From: Earliella scabrosa
Lineage: Eukaryota; Basidiomycota; Agaricomycetes; Polyporales; Polyporaceae
Reading direction: 5' to 3'
Length of the DNA stretch: 64,000 nucleotides
Assembly: GCA_022605405.1 (NCBI GenBank)
Contig: JABYQQ010000014.1
Span: forward strand, 1,302,001 to 1,366,000
Shown piece by piece: positions 43,830 to 55,122 of this stretch; within the stretch, counting starts at the first letter, position 1; every line of letters starts with the position of its first letter. The position numbers and the translations under genes are program-made. Below the pieces are notes generated by a model. The model saw only the letters and a program-made list of their open reading frames with translations. It made no database searches and was not told where the DNA came from.

Positions 43830-44743
43830 TTGATGTCATCACGGACTTCGACTACGCGTCCTTGCGCGATAGGAAGCAAACGCTTTGCCCACACGAGCTA
43901 TATCCTGTGTACCCGGACCAAATTGGCGTCCATGGTTCGTCATCTCAGTCCGCGTGGCCAACAGAAGAAGAGAAGGTCAACATCGGTGAACCCGGCGACG
44001 GCATGACGGTGAGCATCCCATATACCACCTGCGTTCGTCTAAGTACTGACTCTGCATCTATGCACAAGGGTACTACAGCTGCGTACATGTCCACTCGGGT
44101 GCTAGAGGCCATCGAGGACGCTCGAGCGATTGACCGCCACGCCGGTCACGACGTGGAGTCGTTCATCTGGACGATCATCAGCGTCCTGTACATGCGTGCC
44201 TTGCGCGATGTAGCACGAGGGGCGCGCAACTTCTCCTCCCTCCATTACTGTCTAGAAAAGGAATTCCGCGCGCTTTTCGGTGCTACCAGCATCGGGGAGT
44301 TGTTGGACATTCGCAGCAAGGTCTTCACCGCCAGTGGGTTGGGGAGCAACGTTCCACGATGGAAGCGTCAAGTCCTGGATACCGCAATTCCCACCGTCAA
44401 CCTGGTCTTCTACATTCGAGAGCACGTCAAGTTCGGCCCGCTAGAGGGGTTCCTCGTAGCAATATGGCGGTACCTGAAGATCTTGCAGCCGCCAGAGAAA
44501 ACAGAGAAACCGGCGCCGGCGGACGATCTCTTCCAGAGTATGATGCTCCAGAAGCGCCAAACTGAGCTCCAGCAGGGTCGTTGGAGACCGAAGCATGACT
44601 ACATGTTCGGAGCTGGTTCGGAGGGCGTGCCTGCGGCGAGTACACCGGTAGACGAGCGAGAGGATGTCGATCACTATAGCATGCTTCGTTGGGCCTTGGA
44701 AGCTCTTGTGCAATGTTGCCGAGCTGAGTGCCAATTACTACCG
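43830..44743 (+). pseudogene. FunK1-type kinase, C-terminal piece
   Basis: It begins V-I-T-D-F-D-Y-A-S-L (the DFG-like metal-binding motif), then K-G-T-T-A-A-Y-M-S (activation segment/P+1) and G-H-D-V-E-S-F-I-W-T-I-I (helix F Asp). A long helical tail ends at the stop at about 44743. The order matches the core piece exactly, so one gene was split into at least three parts. The downstream tail is open and little decayed, so the interruption may be recent. Confidence 0.7.
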
Positions 44744-45229
44744 TGACATACACAGTGCCATATTGGCAGGTTGATAAAGTTGGAGTGGCGTGGCGTAGCA
44801 TTTACCAGTAGATACAAATCCAATCTGTGGACATTCCGTGCCCTCCTTGTTCGAGAGAGCCGTGGAACCATACCTGTACGATCTCTACATCTTTGTCCTT
44901 AGGCTCATATGACGCCGCCTCTCCGTAGTCCGAGATATCGATGTCCGTGTTTCTCCCGGCAGCATACCGGCCTTGAAACATGATAACATAGTCTGTCGTA
45001 GTCGGACTGGTCATGACTCACGTCCCCGAGCAAATCGGTGCCACATCTTTCCGCGGGTGGGAACTTGATAGTCCAGTAAGTTTACGACCCTCATGTGCGG
45101 ATAGTGTCTATGTCTTCAGACTCATAGACTACTGCTTGTTGGGAGGTTCATGGTGCTCTTGTAACCTCTCGGTCGTATCGCGAAACGCCCGCAAGCAGCC
45201 TGTGTGTCTGCCAGTTCTGTCCTCGCATT
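44744..45229. other. Stretch without a confident gene
   Basis: A minus-strand frame at 44802-45014 (about 70 codons, acidic) reads fluently but shows no start context or splice partner that I trust. Confidence 0.4.
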
Positions 45230-45775
45230 GCATCGCTCATCCAGCAAGACCATCTTTCCTTGCGCGATTGGCCGACGTCCTACCACCGCCAGAGCATCTA
45301 TGGGGACTGGCATTTCGACTTGCCCATACTCACGCCGAGCGAGTGCTTGACGATCCTGCAGCGCATGCATCTGTACCGCGTCAAGTGCCTTCAGCTATAC
45401 AGGGGAGGACGACTGGTATACGATACCTTGCCATAACCAGACCATACCAAACTCCGTCGATCTCGCGCTAATCAAGAGACTACGTGAGCTTTCTGAATCT
45501 CCAATGACCCGAATTGTAATCCCACCTCCACATCGCCGGGATGCTCACGACCCTCCGCCGTCTGCGCACGCTGCACAGCTCAAGATGGGGGGCCGTACCA
45601 GCGCAACGCGCGAGTCCGATTGAGCTGAACGAGGAAGCTCATGGACAGCCGGGGCTGGGAGGTCGTCCAGATCTTGGAGGCTACAGCACGTCGCGCTGCG
45701 CGCACGGGGACTGCAGCACACGCACTCAGTTCGCCGCGCACTGTGTTCGACACGAGCATATGTGAGAGGTGCGTG
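45230..45775 (+). pseudogene. F-box/LRR family pseudogene
   Basis: The segment H-L-S-L-R-D-W-P-T-S-Y-H..P-I-L-T-P-S-E-C-L-T-I-L-Q-R-M (about 45240-45380) matches the fourth quarter of the tandem F-box/LRR genes at 49-61 kb. At about 45541-45760, L-T-T-L-R-R-L-R-T-L-H and S-R-G-W-E-V-V-Q-I-L-E match their exon 4, with frame changes. The rest of the gene is absent. Confidence 0.7.
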
Positions 45776-46223
45776 GCCCCTCCGAGTCGTTCTTCTCGGA
45801 TGTGCGGATATCCTGAAACGTCAACTATGCGTCATCAGTTAGGGATTCAAAACCGCTGTCGTACAAAGGCTGGTGGTAGTGCCAACTTGCCGCGCTAGCG
45901 TGCCTCTGTGAGTGTTCGAACTCGCAATTGCATGTATGGCCACGTACTACTGGAGCTCATATGGGTTTGGCTGCAATGTCTATACGTCTTGAGACCGACC
46001 TAGCGGTCGCCGTCGCACGAAGGAACAAATTCGTCCTAGCAAAGGCCGATGCACGCGGCCCATAGACCTTTCCAAGGTGTTCAGCCGGACACACCTCATT
46101 GAGGAGCCCCAAGAAAGCCTGTGATAGCTGTACATAGGTTACAATCCGTCCGCCAGTGTCCCAAAGTTCTGCATGCGCGACGTGCGCTGCGCCGGAAGGA
46201 GGGAGGATGATTATCGCGACGGC
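45776..46223. other. Intergenic, nothing recognised
   Basis: No coding frame, repeat or RNA gene is supported. Confidence 0.5.
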
Positions 46224-47285
46224 TCAGTTCCTTTTCTTCTTCTGCTTCTCCCGCTCGGCGCGCGCCTTCTCCTTCTCAGCCTTCTCCTTCTCCTTCGCGG
46301 CCTCCTCCTTCGCGATCTCGTGCGCCTGGTCGTTCAGCCCCAGTCTGTTGCGCGCGATCTCGTACACGTAGAACTACACATAGCACGCACCCTGGTCAGC
46401 ACGCCCGCCCGAGACACGCATAAAAGAGGAGTGGCAGGTGGTGGAGGAGAGAAGTAGGGACGCAAGGATGGATGGGGCTGCGGGGTATAGCAGACGCGCA
46501 CGTACCTGTATTCGCGTCACGAAGATCGTGTTTGTCTCGCTGTACTCCTGCCGCGCGTCCGTCCGGATGAGCGAGCCAAAGTTGTAGTCCTTGACCTTCT
46601 TTTCGTACCTGCACAAGCATAGTGCGCGTGTCAGTCGGTGCGGCGGGGCAAACGCGGTAGGCTAAGACAGGGAAGGGACACGCACTGCTGGATGAAGTCC
46701 CGCCAGCGCTTCTTGCCCTCGTCGCTCTTCATCCAGTCCTCGTCGAGCTTGACCACCTTCTCGTACTCGTTCTCCGCGAGCTCCGGGAACGTCTGCATCG
46801 CGTGCTCGAAGATCTCGTCGTCGATTCTGCCGGCCGGCGGACGGATAATGGGGGCGGGGAAGGTGTCGGAAAAGCGGGGGGAGTACGGTTGGTATTCGGA
46901 GACGCGCCAGGACAAGTGGGGGAGGCATACGCACTTGGTCAACTTGAGATCGCGTGGGGGGACCTTCTCAAGCAGGTTCCAGTACGTCTGCAGGCCATAC
47001 GACGCGTCGAGGAGGAGGTGCGGGTGTCAGGACGGCTGGCGGGCATGGCGGGCGAGGCGGGTAACGCACCTGGGCATGCTCGACGGCCTTGACTGCGAAC
47101 CTTCATGGCGAGACATCAAGCTGCGATCTCCACGCGACGTTGCTCACATCTCCCACTCACTGTTTCTCGATCTGCAGGGTTCGCGGATGCGTGAGTCGCA
47201 CGTTCGACGTTCAACTTCCGAAGCCCCGCGCAACACACACCTCGACGAGATTCTGCGCGTTGTTGGCGTCGAACTGCTTGGCCAT
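46224..47285 (-). CDS. PBDC1/YPL225W family protein
   Basis: Seven exons: complement(46224..46373, 46506..46608, 46686..46826, 46935..46987, 47070..47100, 47161..47171, 47241..47285). They chain perfectly to 177 aa. Exon 2 is an 11-nt microexon encoding I-E-K and part of Q. Conserved stretches are Q-F-A-V-K-A-V-E-H-A-Q, T-Y-W-N-L-L, D-E-I-F..F-P-E-L, K-R-W-R-D-F-I, Y-N-F-G-S-L-I-R and Y-S-E-T-N-T-I-F-V-T-R-I-Q. The tail is a Lys/Glu coiled stretch ending K-K-K-R-N. Yeast YPL225W and human PBDC1 are the family; recent work links them to eEF1A folding on ribosomes (established knowledge). It is head to tail with the ZZZ3-like gene. Confidence 0.93.
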
Positions 47286-47592
47286 GTCGTGCGGCGGCGT
47301 GAGCGGGGTCGTGAATAGAACAAGGAGAGACAAGGATGAGGTAGGAGAGAGAGTTGAGATGCGCTGGCAAGAGACGGCAGCGAGTTGGGACGAGTGCGCG
47401 TGAAGAGAATCATGATCAGGTCAGATGATCGCCTAAGACAGCGGTACTCTCCCGCCGTCGCGATGTATGTGTCTGCACCCACGCGGCTCATCGTCGGCGA
47501 CAAGGAGAAACGCTATAGATACATGCGCGCGGTACAGCTACAATGGATATACGGCAGAGTACGTGGGAGGCCCTGGGAGGCCACGTCCAGCA

Positions 47593-48896
47593 TCAGCCCG
47601 CACCGCCCTTGTTGCCCCCGACCTCGATCCCAAACCGCTTCAGCTTTTCGTAGTACTTCTGCACGCGGCTCGCCACCTGCCGGGCAGTGCGACGCCCGTT
47701 CATCGCCTTCGATATCTTCGCCCACCTACACACGTACCGCGCAAGTCAGCAGCCATCGCACCGACAGCGTCAACGACACATACCTGTTCTTTTCTCCGTC
47801 CGGGATCTCCTCCAGGAGCCGTTCGAGCAGGTGCTGTTCGGACACCGACCATGCCTGCTTGTATGTCTCCGACTTTGCCTTCCCCTTCTTGTCTCGTGGC
47901 TCCTCGGCCTGTGCGGGCTCTGTCTGTTCGTCCGGCTCGGCATTCGACTTGGCTTGCGCCTTGACTTTCTCCGTAGCCTTCGCCCTCGCTTTTGGTTCCG
48001 CATGTGTCTTGCGTGTAGACCGCCGCTCCTTCGCCGTGTTCTCCGCATGAGAAGGTGCAACGGACGAAGGAGACGGCACGCTGGTCGCGGGAGTGTCGAC
48101 CGCCATGGGAATGGCGTCGGACGCCGATCCCTGCACTGACTGCGCCGCATCGTCCTCGCCCATCGAGATGTCGACCTCCGCGCTTTCGTCTTCTTGGTCT
48201 CGTCGTATGAAGACACCCGCGACAGGCCTGCGCAGCCCGATGCCGGCAAAGGCAGTCATGCCCGCGTCGCCCTCGATCCGCCGCTTCTTCAGCTCGCGAA
48301 TCTTCTCCCGCTCGCGGGCACGACGTATCTCCTCCGGGTCGGGCTCGTCGTCAGAGGAGAGCGCGGCGAGGTCGTCGGGCAGCTTGAACGCGTTCAGCAC
48401 GGGGTCGACGATCGAGATACGGGTGTTGGAGACGAATTGGCGCAGCGAGCACGGCGGGGTGAGTGGCTTCTGCGGAGGGATGTTGCGCGCCGCGTACGCT
48501 TCCCGCGCAGAGGAGGCGAGCGTTCTGAAGGGCGTGGGGTCGGCCCCAGATAGGACCGACCAGTCGATCTCGGTTGGGAGAGGAGGCATGGCTTCGAGCT
48601 GCGAGCTCAGACGGAACGCCGGTTCGTTGAGCTGCGCTGAAGTTAATGGCAGCATTCCCTGGTTCATGCGATCCGCACGCACCTTTTCGCCCAACTCCTC
48701 AAAGCTACGTGGCGCATTGTTCTCTACGTCTTTCCGCAGCTCTCTCAGCCTGGCTATGTCGGTGTTGGTGCTCTCGAGGAAGGTCTTTTGGGCCTGTATG
48801 AACTTTTCCAACGCCTCGAACCTACTTTGATGTCAGCACGGATCCCCAGCAATTCCTAGTTGCTGAGGCTCACGTTTTCTTCCTTTTATCGTCCAT
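47593..48896 (-). CDS. ZZZ3-like Myb/SANT-domain nuclear protein
   Basis: The exons are complement(47593..47725, 47784..48821, 48874..48896), in phase, giving 397 aa. The first exon is only 23 nt. The N-terminal 130 residues are helical and end with S-N-T-R-I-S-I-V-D-P-V-L. An acidic/basic middle (K-K-R-R-I, many E/A/K/S) follows. The C-terminus is a SANT domain: A-W-S-V-S-E-Q-H-L-L-E-R-L-L, then W-A-K-I-S-K-A-M and R-T-A-R-Q-V-A-S-R-V-Q-K-Y. Human ZZZ3 has the same SANT followed by a ZZ zinc finger and serves in the ATAC acetyltransferase complex; here the protein stops just after SANT, so the ZZ finger is absent. It probably acts in chromatin-linked transcription. Confidence 0.85.
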
Positions 48897-49272
48897 GATA
48901 GGGCTGGCATGGGTTTCAATCGTGTAATGGTGTGCAGGGTCAGCGTGAGCCTTGAGGGAGGAGGATGGATGGAAAGAAACGCGCAAAGTTTGTGCACAAC
49001 TTTGGGCGCATAGATTGGCGCTCGACAGGCAGATCTTATCTAATCTTTCGTTGCAGTGTCCCAGCCCCCAAGCCGCAAGTTGACTCCGAGTCGCCAAGGT
49101 ATGTACCTGACGTTGTACTGAGGGCGTTGTCCTGCAATTGTTTGTCTCACCGACCCGTTGCTGACACAGTCGGTCGTTGCACCATGACGCCAATGCTCAC
49201 ATCAAGCCAGGAAGTGAACCTCATACGTTGCTGTCCTGCCAGTGTCGCCTGCGACGCTGAACATCGTCGCTG
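48897..49272. other. Divergent intergenic region
   Basis: 376 bp separate the ZZZ3-like start (48896, minus) from the F-box gene start (49273, plus) and probably hold both promoters. No clear TATA box was seen. Confidence 0.5.
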
Positions 49273-51187
49273 ATGTCACGGTCTGTGATCCAACTCTCAG
49301 GATACTACAAACGCGAATCCTCGGAGTCGTCACCCCGGAGGCCAATACGCGGTCGACCTAACACTCCAACGCCACTCGCCCAAGCTCGGACACAGCATAC
49401 GTATGTGACGTATTCACACGTCTGAACGACTGCTAACCCCACATCAGTCTAGAGACTTTGAATGCAGACGTGCTTCGTCTCATCGCTTTAGAACTTCGAG
49501 GATGCAATCATGCACTGCTTGCTCTGGCCTCATCTTGTCGGACACTTCGCACTCTCACCTCTCCCGTGTTGTTTGCACGATGTCGATTGCCTCCTACCAG
49601 TATCGAGGAGTCGCCTCCGGCTATACGCTTACATGTTCGGTACGTGTTCAGTCGTCATGGAACCGCTTTCAGTAGCTTACCCCGACTCCCATTCTTCCAG
49701 GCTTCTGCACGTCAGGCCGACCTCGCAACCTGATGTCGACAGTTTGGAGTTCTTCGAACGCCTCATCAACAGCTTTCCATCTCTGGCAGCTGTTACCTTC
49801 GGCGGCGTATATTGTATCACCCGAGATAGACTCAACGCTTGCCTAGCTCATCCTCGCATCCACACGCTCTCTTTCGGGATAGGTACCCACTTCCCACCTG
49901 CATCCCCATCGTCCTCATCCATGCTATCCCGGATCGACAACCTCTATTACATTCGGAATTTTTGGCGCGAAGTGGTCAACTCCTTTCCGGGTGATAGACA
50001 TGCCAGGCCAATGGACCTCAACGAAATCTTCTCTCGAGAAGCGGCCGCACTCTCTCCTCTCGTACTGGGAATGAATGAAAGCGCAGTCCGGCTCCGTCTA
50101 TCTATGGAGTCTGCGCCAATCTCATCCATGGTCGACGTGTCGTGGCCCCGGCTGCAGGAGCTCTCGCTCGAGGGCCGCTACCTAAACCAGGCTCAAGCCG
50201 ATTCGCTGCCCCCATTCCTATCTTCGCTTTCTCAGTTGATGACGCTCTCGATTCAGATCTGCCGAAGACCGGAGATCGGACGAGCTTCGATTCTAGGACG
50301 CCAACCATCTCCGCCTACCGCTCTGTCCGGATTACGATCACTGACCGTCGCGTTTCCTGACCTCGAGGACGACATCTTCTCTATCGACTCGACGTCCCTC
50401 CTCCACCTTTCTCTTCGAGACTGCCCACGCTACTACCACTTCCTCAAGCAACGCGTGCTCTACAATGGATACTGGGCCATGCCCATCCTGTCCCCATCGG
50501 AGTGCCTGTCCATCTTGAAGCGGATGCAGGCACCACAGCTGTCAAGTCTTGAGCTCGTGTACATGGTGGACACCGCGGGGTCGGATGATGAACTGCTCGA
50601 GTACGTCGCTGAGGCGTATCCTCGCCTCTCATACCTCGAGCTTCATCGCTACCGACGCGATCGCTCGGAGCAGGTCGATTACGTGAGCTGTTAAGTACAT
50701 CTCAACATGGTGTGTCGATGCTAACACTTGTCCACTACACAGACTCACCTCGCACGTCTTCTCACCGCGCTGAAGTCGCTCCGTACAGTCCGTCTCAATC
50801 TCGACTTCCACGACGATCACGGTCCGTACTGCGACAAGCGTAAACTTCGTGCAGCATGGTTCGAGACGTTCCGGAACGAGCGCGGACCGGAGGTTGTCGG
50901 GATACTGGAAGACTGCCCGTACCTGGACTACGTCGGTCTTCTGTACCACGGCATTCCGCATGCGACCTGGGTCGAGTTCCATCCTGCGCGGTGCGCGGAA
51001 CCCCGGTTCGTGCTCGAGTACGATACGGCTCATGTGTAGGCTATCTTTCACCCAGCTCCCGCTCTCAGTACACCCGCTGATTCTTGATCACAGAGATTCG
51101 GAACCGATTCCTCATTCATGGTACTCGGAAGACATGCTGTGGAAGCGGTACACGACATCTAAGCGCCCGCCTTATGGTCTGTGCTAA
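49273..51187 (+). CDS. F-box/LRR-like protein 1 of the tandem set
   Basis: The exons are 49273-49400, 49448-49639, 49701-50682, 50743-51035 and 51094-51187, in phase, giving 562 aa. Exon 1 gives a basic/Ser-Pro leader; exon 2 starts L-E-T-L-N-A-D-V-L-R-L-I-A-L-E-L, an F-box helix, then a Cys/Ser-rich segment. Exon 3 carries LRR-like strands (L-R-S-L-T-V-A-F-P-D, L-L-H-L-S-L-R-D-C-P, L-S-S-L-E-L-V-Y). Exon 4 has R-L-N-L-D-F-H-D-D-H-G-P-Y and W-V-E-F-H-P-A-R-C-A-E-P-R-F. F-box/LRR proteins select substrates for SCF ubiquitin ligases (family knowledge); the target is unknown. The closest paralogue is copy 3. Confidence 0.85.
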
Positions 51188-51494
51188 GTATGCCGCCTCA
51201 ATCTTGTGCGGCTGCGGAAAGAGACACGAGTTGGCATTTTGTTACCATATACCCTTCTGGATCATTTTATGAAATAACTTCACTTGGTATCCATCCATTC
51301 GCGACATACCAACACGGCCTGTCCTTCCAACACGAGGCGGCGCGGCCATGCAGAGTTGTCGACCATCACGAGGACGTCGTACATAGATACCCGGGCCCAT
51401 CATCACCTCCTGTTGAGATACTCGTCTTTACGCTCTCATACTCAACGAATGAACACAAGGCACCAGTCACGCCCGCGTTGCACTCGATGAGCCC

Positions 51495-51700
51495 TTACTG
51501 GTTTCCGCCGATCCTCTCTTGTTGTTTGTGTGCAAAGAGGTTATTCCGGGTCCAATAAGCCTTATAGTAGAGCGCCTCAAGGGTGGGCAGCTGGCGCGCG
51601 TATAGTACGATTCGGACGATAGAGATAGAGATACGCGTGTTGAAGACGAATTGACGCAGAGAGCATAGTGGGTGAGTGCGGAGGGTTGTTCTGCTGGGTA
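51495..51700 (-). pseudogene. Relic of the ZZZ3-like gene
   Basis: The minus strand reads C-S-L-R-Q-F-V-F-N-T-R-I-S-I. Its DNA parallels that around 48400-48470 of the intact gene (same strand) for about 80 bp, including the GGGTGAGTG-type stretch on the plus strand. Stops and indels follow. It is a small duplicated fragment. Confidence 0.6.
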
Positions 51701-51783
51701 TCATCCGATCATTATGCCAAGTTATCATAGCAGTACACCATGTCTATTCTGTAGTAGCAGTAGCCGTACAGAGCGAGAGTCCG

Positions 51784-54375
51784 TCAATCTGGACGAATCT
51801 CTGGTTGCCCGCGCGCGATCGCCTGAAGCCTGGGAGGAAGGTCGGCGTGAAGACCAAACTCGTAGGGCCCGGCAACAATGGCCCCATTATGCACGATGCG
51901 CTGCGCAGCGAACTGTACCGCGGGCCCGGAGAACCCCGCATTGGGTCGTGTACCACTATGCTCGGCGTCCATCTTCATGAATGCGGCCCAGAAGAAGTTC
52001 TGTCCGGCGTACTCACGTCAGTACGATCAAGCGACATCTCGAGCCGGTCGCAGTACTCACCATGCCCAGAACGAAGTCGACCGGATCCTCCTCATTAAGG
52101 TCAAGGGGCTGAAAGAGCGAGAGCGTCTTGTCCGTCCAGGTCTTCCAAGGGCTACTGAGGAAGTGCTCCGCGCCGCATCGGAAGGTGAAGGTCCGACCGG
52201 TGCTATCCAGGAACTCGAAGAGCATGTCGTGTTTGGCGAAGTTGTCTTCGCGGCCGTGCCAGAGCTTGAAGGGCTGCTCCGGGGTGCCGATCGAGAACTC
52301 TTTCAGATCTTGCTGGAACCATGACATCCATATCGCCTGAATAACTGGTGTCGGGAGAACACTACAGCCACAGCCTGGAAAAAGACAGTCAAGCCTCGTA
52401 CTTCCTGCCAGCACAAGTACAAACCGCAAAGGGCCACCTTACCGGTATCGAAGATGACAGGGATGCCAGCAGCCGGAGGCGGAGGGCCATCCAGCGCTTG
52501 GGTGGGTGCCATCAAGATGCGTTGAGCGTCCCATTCGCCCTCTACGAGGATCTCATGGTTTGGATTAGGCACCAGCGGTCTCAAGAGCGAAAGGGACACA
52601 AGTCTAAGGCGCCACATATCGAAGATAGGCTTCAGGTCGGCGCCAATGGTGGGGAAGATGTACAGTCGAGGGGTATAATCAAGGAGGAGTAGCTTGTTGT
52701 CTTCAGGTCCAGGCATGCCGCACGGGTGACCCGAACCAAAGTAGAGAAAACTCTGTCGCCTGTTGTGAAAAATGATCGGTATGACTCCACCAAAACATTC
52801 CAGACGTCGACGTACATTCCTGCGTGCGTGATCGCCTGGGTCATGCTATCAGGGACCAGGAGACGAATGGTAAGTTGCCGGGGCTGTCCATCCACACGGT
52901 CAATGAACCATTTTTCGCGGTCATCTGCTCGACTTCTTACCTGGTCGACCCGCGACACCCCTGCGCGACCGTTAGTGAGGATGTCGAAGAACGTCTGCAT
53001 GAGGGATCAGTCAGACCAGTTCAACTGTATACAGTTGGATGCGATCAGTCTCACCAGTCGGTCAGCCTCAGTCACCTCAGGCTCATGCGAGTCCTCAGTC
53101 AACTTCGGGGTACCCCACGGATATCGGTATCTGACGGGAAGAACTCATGAACTCGGATACGTTGAGAATGATCTCACGTCCTTACCCAGGGACAGCCAAG
53201 CCCAGATTACCATCAACAGGCTGAATCGCTACCTTGCGATTCACGTGAGTGGCAAGGACACGCGGAAACCTGAGAAGGGTGGCCTTCGGATCTGCGGCAT
53301 TTTTCCCCCAATCCCATCCGGGAACGAGGAAAGGAACGCTGTCTGGCCATCGAGAAACATCTGTATACGCAACAATTCAATCGCGCGCTCTAACTCGGAC
53401 ATGGAGATAGACCCACATGTCTTGCCGGTGTCGAAGTAGTTTAATTCCTTGGTGTCCATGAGAAGCGCCGGAGGCCCTCGAGGTATAACTTGGTGGTCGA
53501 TCTCGTCTTGTGTTGCGGGGTCCTCGTCCCATGCACATTCGATCGGGGGAAAGTCGCCGAAGACAAGTAGCTCCTGGAAGTCATTAGCGAAAAACCAGCT
53601 GGAATGGGATGCAGATTTGAGTTTGAGCATTATATGCTAGACGGGATGCGATCTTACAACGAAGAGTCCCCTGATGCATACTGCGTCAGTGATATTCCGG
53701 AGATGCACAACCGAGCTTACCGGTATCAAGCAGTAGCCGGTACTTGATTCCGCCAAATGCTCTCAGGTCGGGTAGGCTGGTGCGGTCTGGACATAACGTC
53801 TACAATCGTATTTAGTGCCTGGGTCAAAGACAATCGTGTTGTACATACCAGACATATGGTGTACATGGTGACTGAAAAGAGCGATGAGCGATACTGGCAA
53901 AACGTGTGATAGGGCACGTACAACTGCCGTCCGAGTTCCCCGAACTTGTTCCCATCGGCACGAGGGACTTCCTTTCGCTCTTCGTAATCCCAGGCTTCAA
54001 CGAAGAGATATCTGCTGACATATCGACAGAGGCATCTGGTGCTGCGACGAGAGTTCTGCACATGAGAAAACTAGGTTGGTGGTGAATGGAATGAGGGATG
54101 GCGGGGAGGGGCTATCGTCGTTCGTAGGTGAGCGAGTCTGCTCAAAAGCCATCGCCCATTCGAAGAGGACTCACAGTGAAACACCGAGATCTAGGGATCA
54201 ACGCAGCTGAAGCATGAGAACGTCTTGAAGCAGGCGGGGAGCGGGTAGATGCATTTGCGTCAAGCTTGATTCGTTGCTCTTCGCGAGTGTCATCGCTGGC
54301 GACATCTTCCTCAAATGCATGCGGAAGGCGACGCTTGTGCGAGTCTTGACGCGATTCTGAAGCATTCTTGGGCAT
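51784..54375 (-). CDS. Unrecognised multi-exon gene
   Basis: A chain of open segments with splice sites runs from ATG 54375 (first exon 54175-54375, basic K-R-R-L and acidic patches) through about 53820-54050, 53241-53630, 52640-53000, 52450-52700 and 52050-52330 to a last exon ending at 51784. Notable stretches are V-E-A-W-D-Y-E-E-R-K-E-V, F-G-D-F-P-P-I-E-C-A-W-D-E-D and, in the last exon, T-R-P-N-A-G-F-S-G-P-A-V-Q then R-I-V-H-N-G-A-I-V-A-G-P-Y-E-F-G. No domain is recognised. It looks like a fungal cytosolic protein of 650-750 aa. Some joins are uncertain and one in-frame stop near 53000 may be intronic. It overlaps none of the F-box copies. Confidence 0.45.
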
Positions 54376-55122
54376 CGGCGCTGTGGATGACTGGGCGTTC
54401 TGCCTCGGTGCATGCCTAGCACGTCGAGCTAGGCTTGCCTGATGATTGGTATGTTGATCAGCCGTGCTACGGTGAGGGTAATAGGACTCTCACCACGCAG
54501 ATGTATCGGAATTGTTCAAGATCACGAGGATCAATGATTGGAGCGTCTACTAGAAGAAGCACATCGTCGTCTTCAAGCATTTTGTTGGTATCTGCAGTGT
54601 ACGGCAGCGATGGGACCGAATCGGTGACAGGGTGCGGGGAATTGGTACAAAGATCCGGGGGCACCGAGGGTCCAGCATATAAGGCAGCCTCGACAGGACG
54701 CACACTCCAGCATCTCTAGAGCGAGATCCAAGCTGACAATTGTTGAAGTCAGTACAAAGCTTGCCGTACAGAGGTACGAGGTCCGGCCCATGTACTCCAG
54801 TACTGCAGGGCAGTCACCTGCGACGCCGTTTGATGGTTGTCCAGGGTTGGCTCCTTGACAATGCAGTAGCAATGACCTGTCTCTGGGCGTCTGGACGTTG
54901 CATTTGTATGTTCGGTTGTGATACCGTGACGGAACAAGACTGAGTCCAGCGTTGTGTCGGACAACGCGACATCAAGTCTTGCAAAACAAAGAATAGTGCC
55001 ATGGCGCCAAGCGTTCGGCGATAGATCACTGGTGCCTGGATGACTAAGCGACATTGTTGAGTTATTGGGTTTTCCAAGTCATCCTGCCTCTCGTTGACTT
55101 TCATGCACATCGCAGAACCGCC
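54376..55122. other. Intergenic, nothing recognised
   Basis: Open frames on both strands look random, with no domain or splice chain. Confidence 0.4.

Noticed and set aside
48194..48830. Plus-strand frames opposite the ZZZ3-like gene
   Set aside because: They are antisense to a well-supported, spliced minus-strand gene with a SANT domain.
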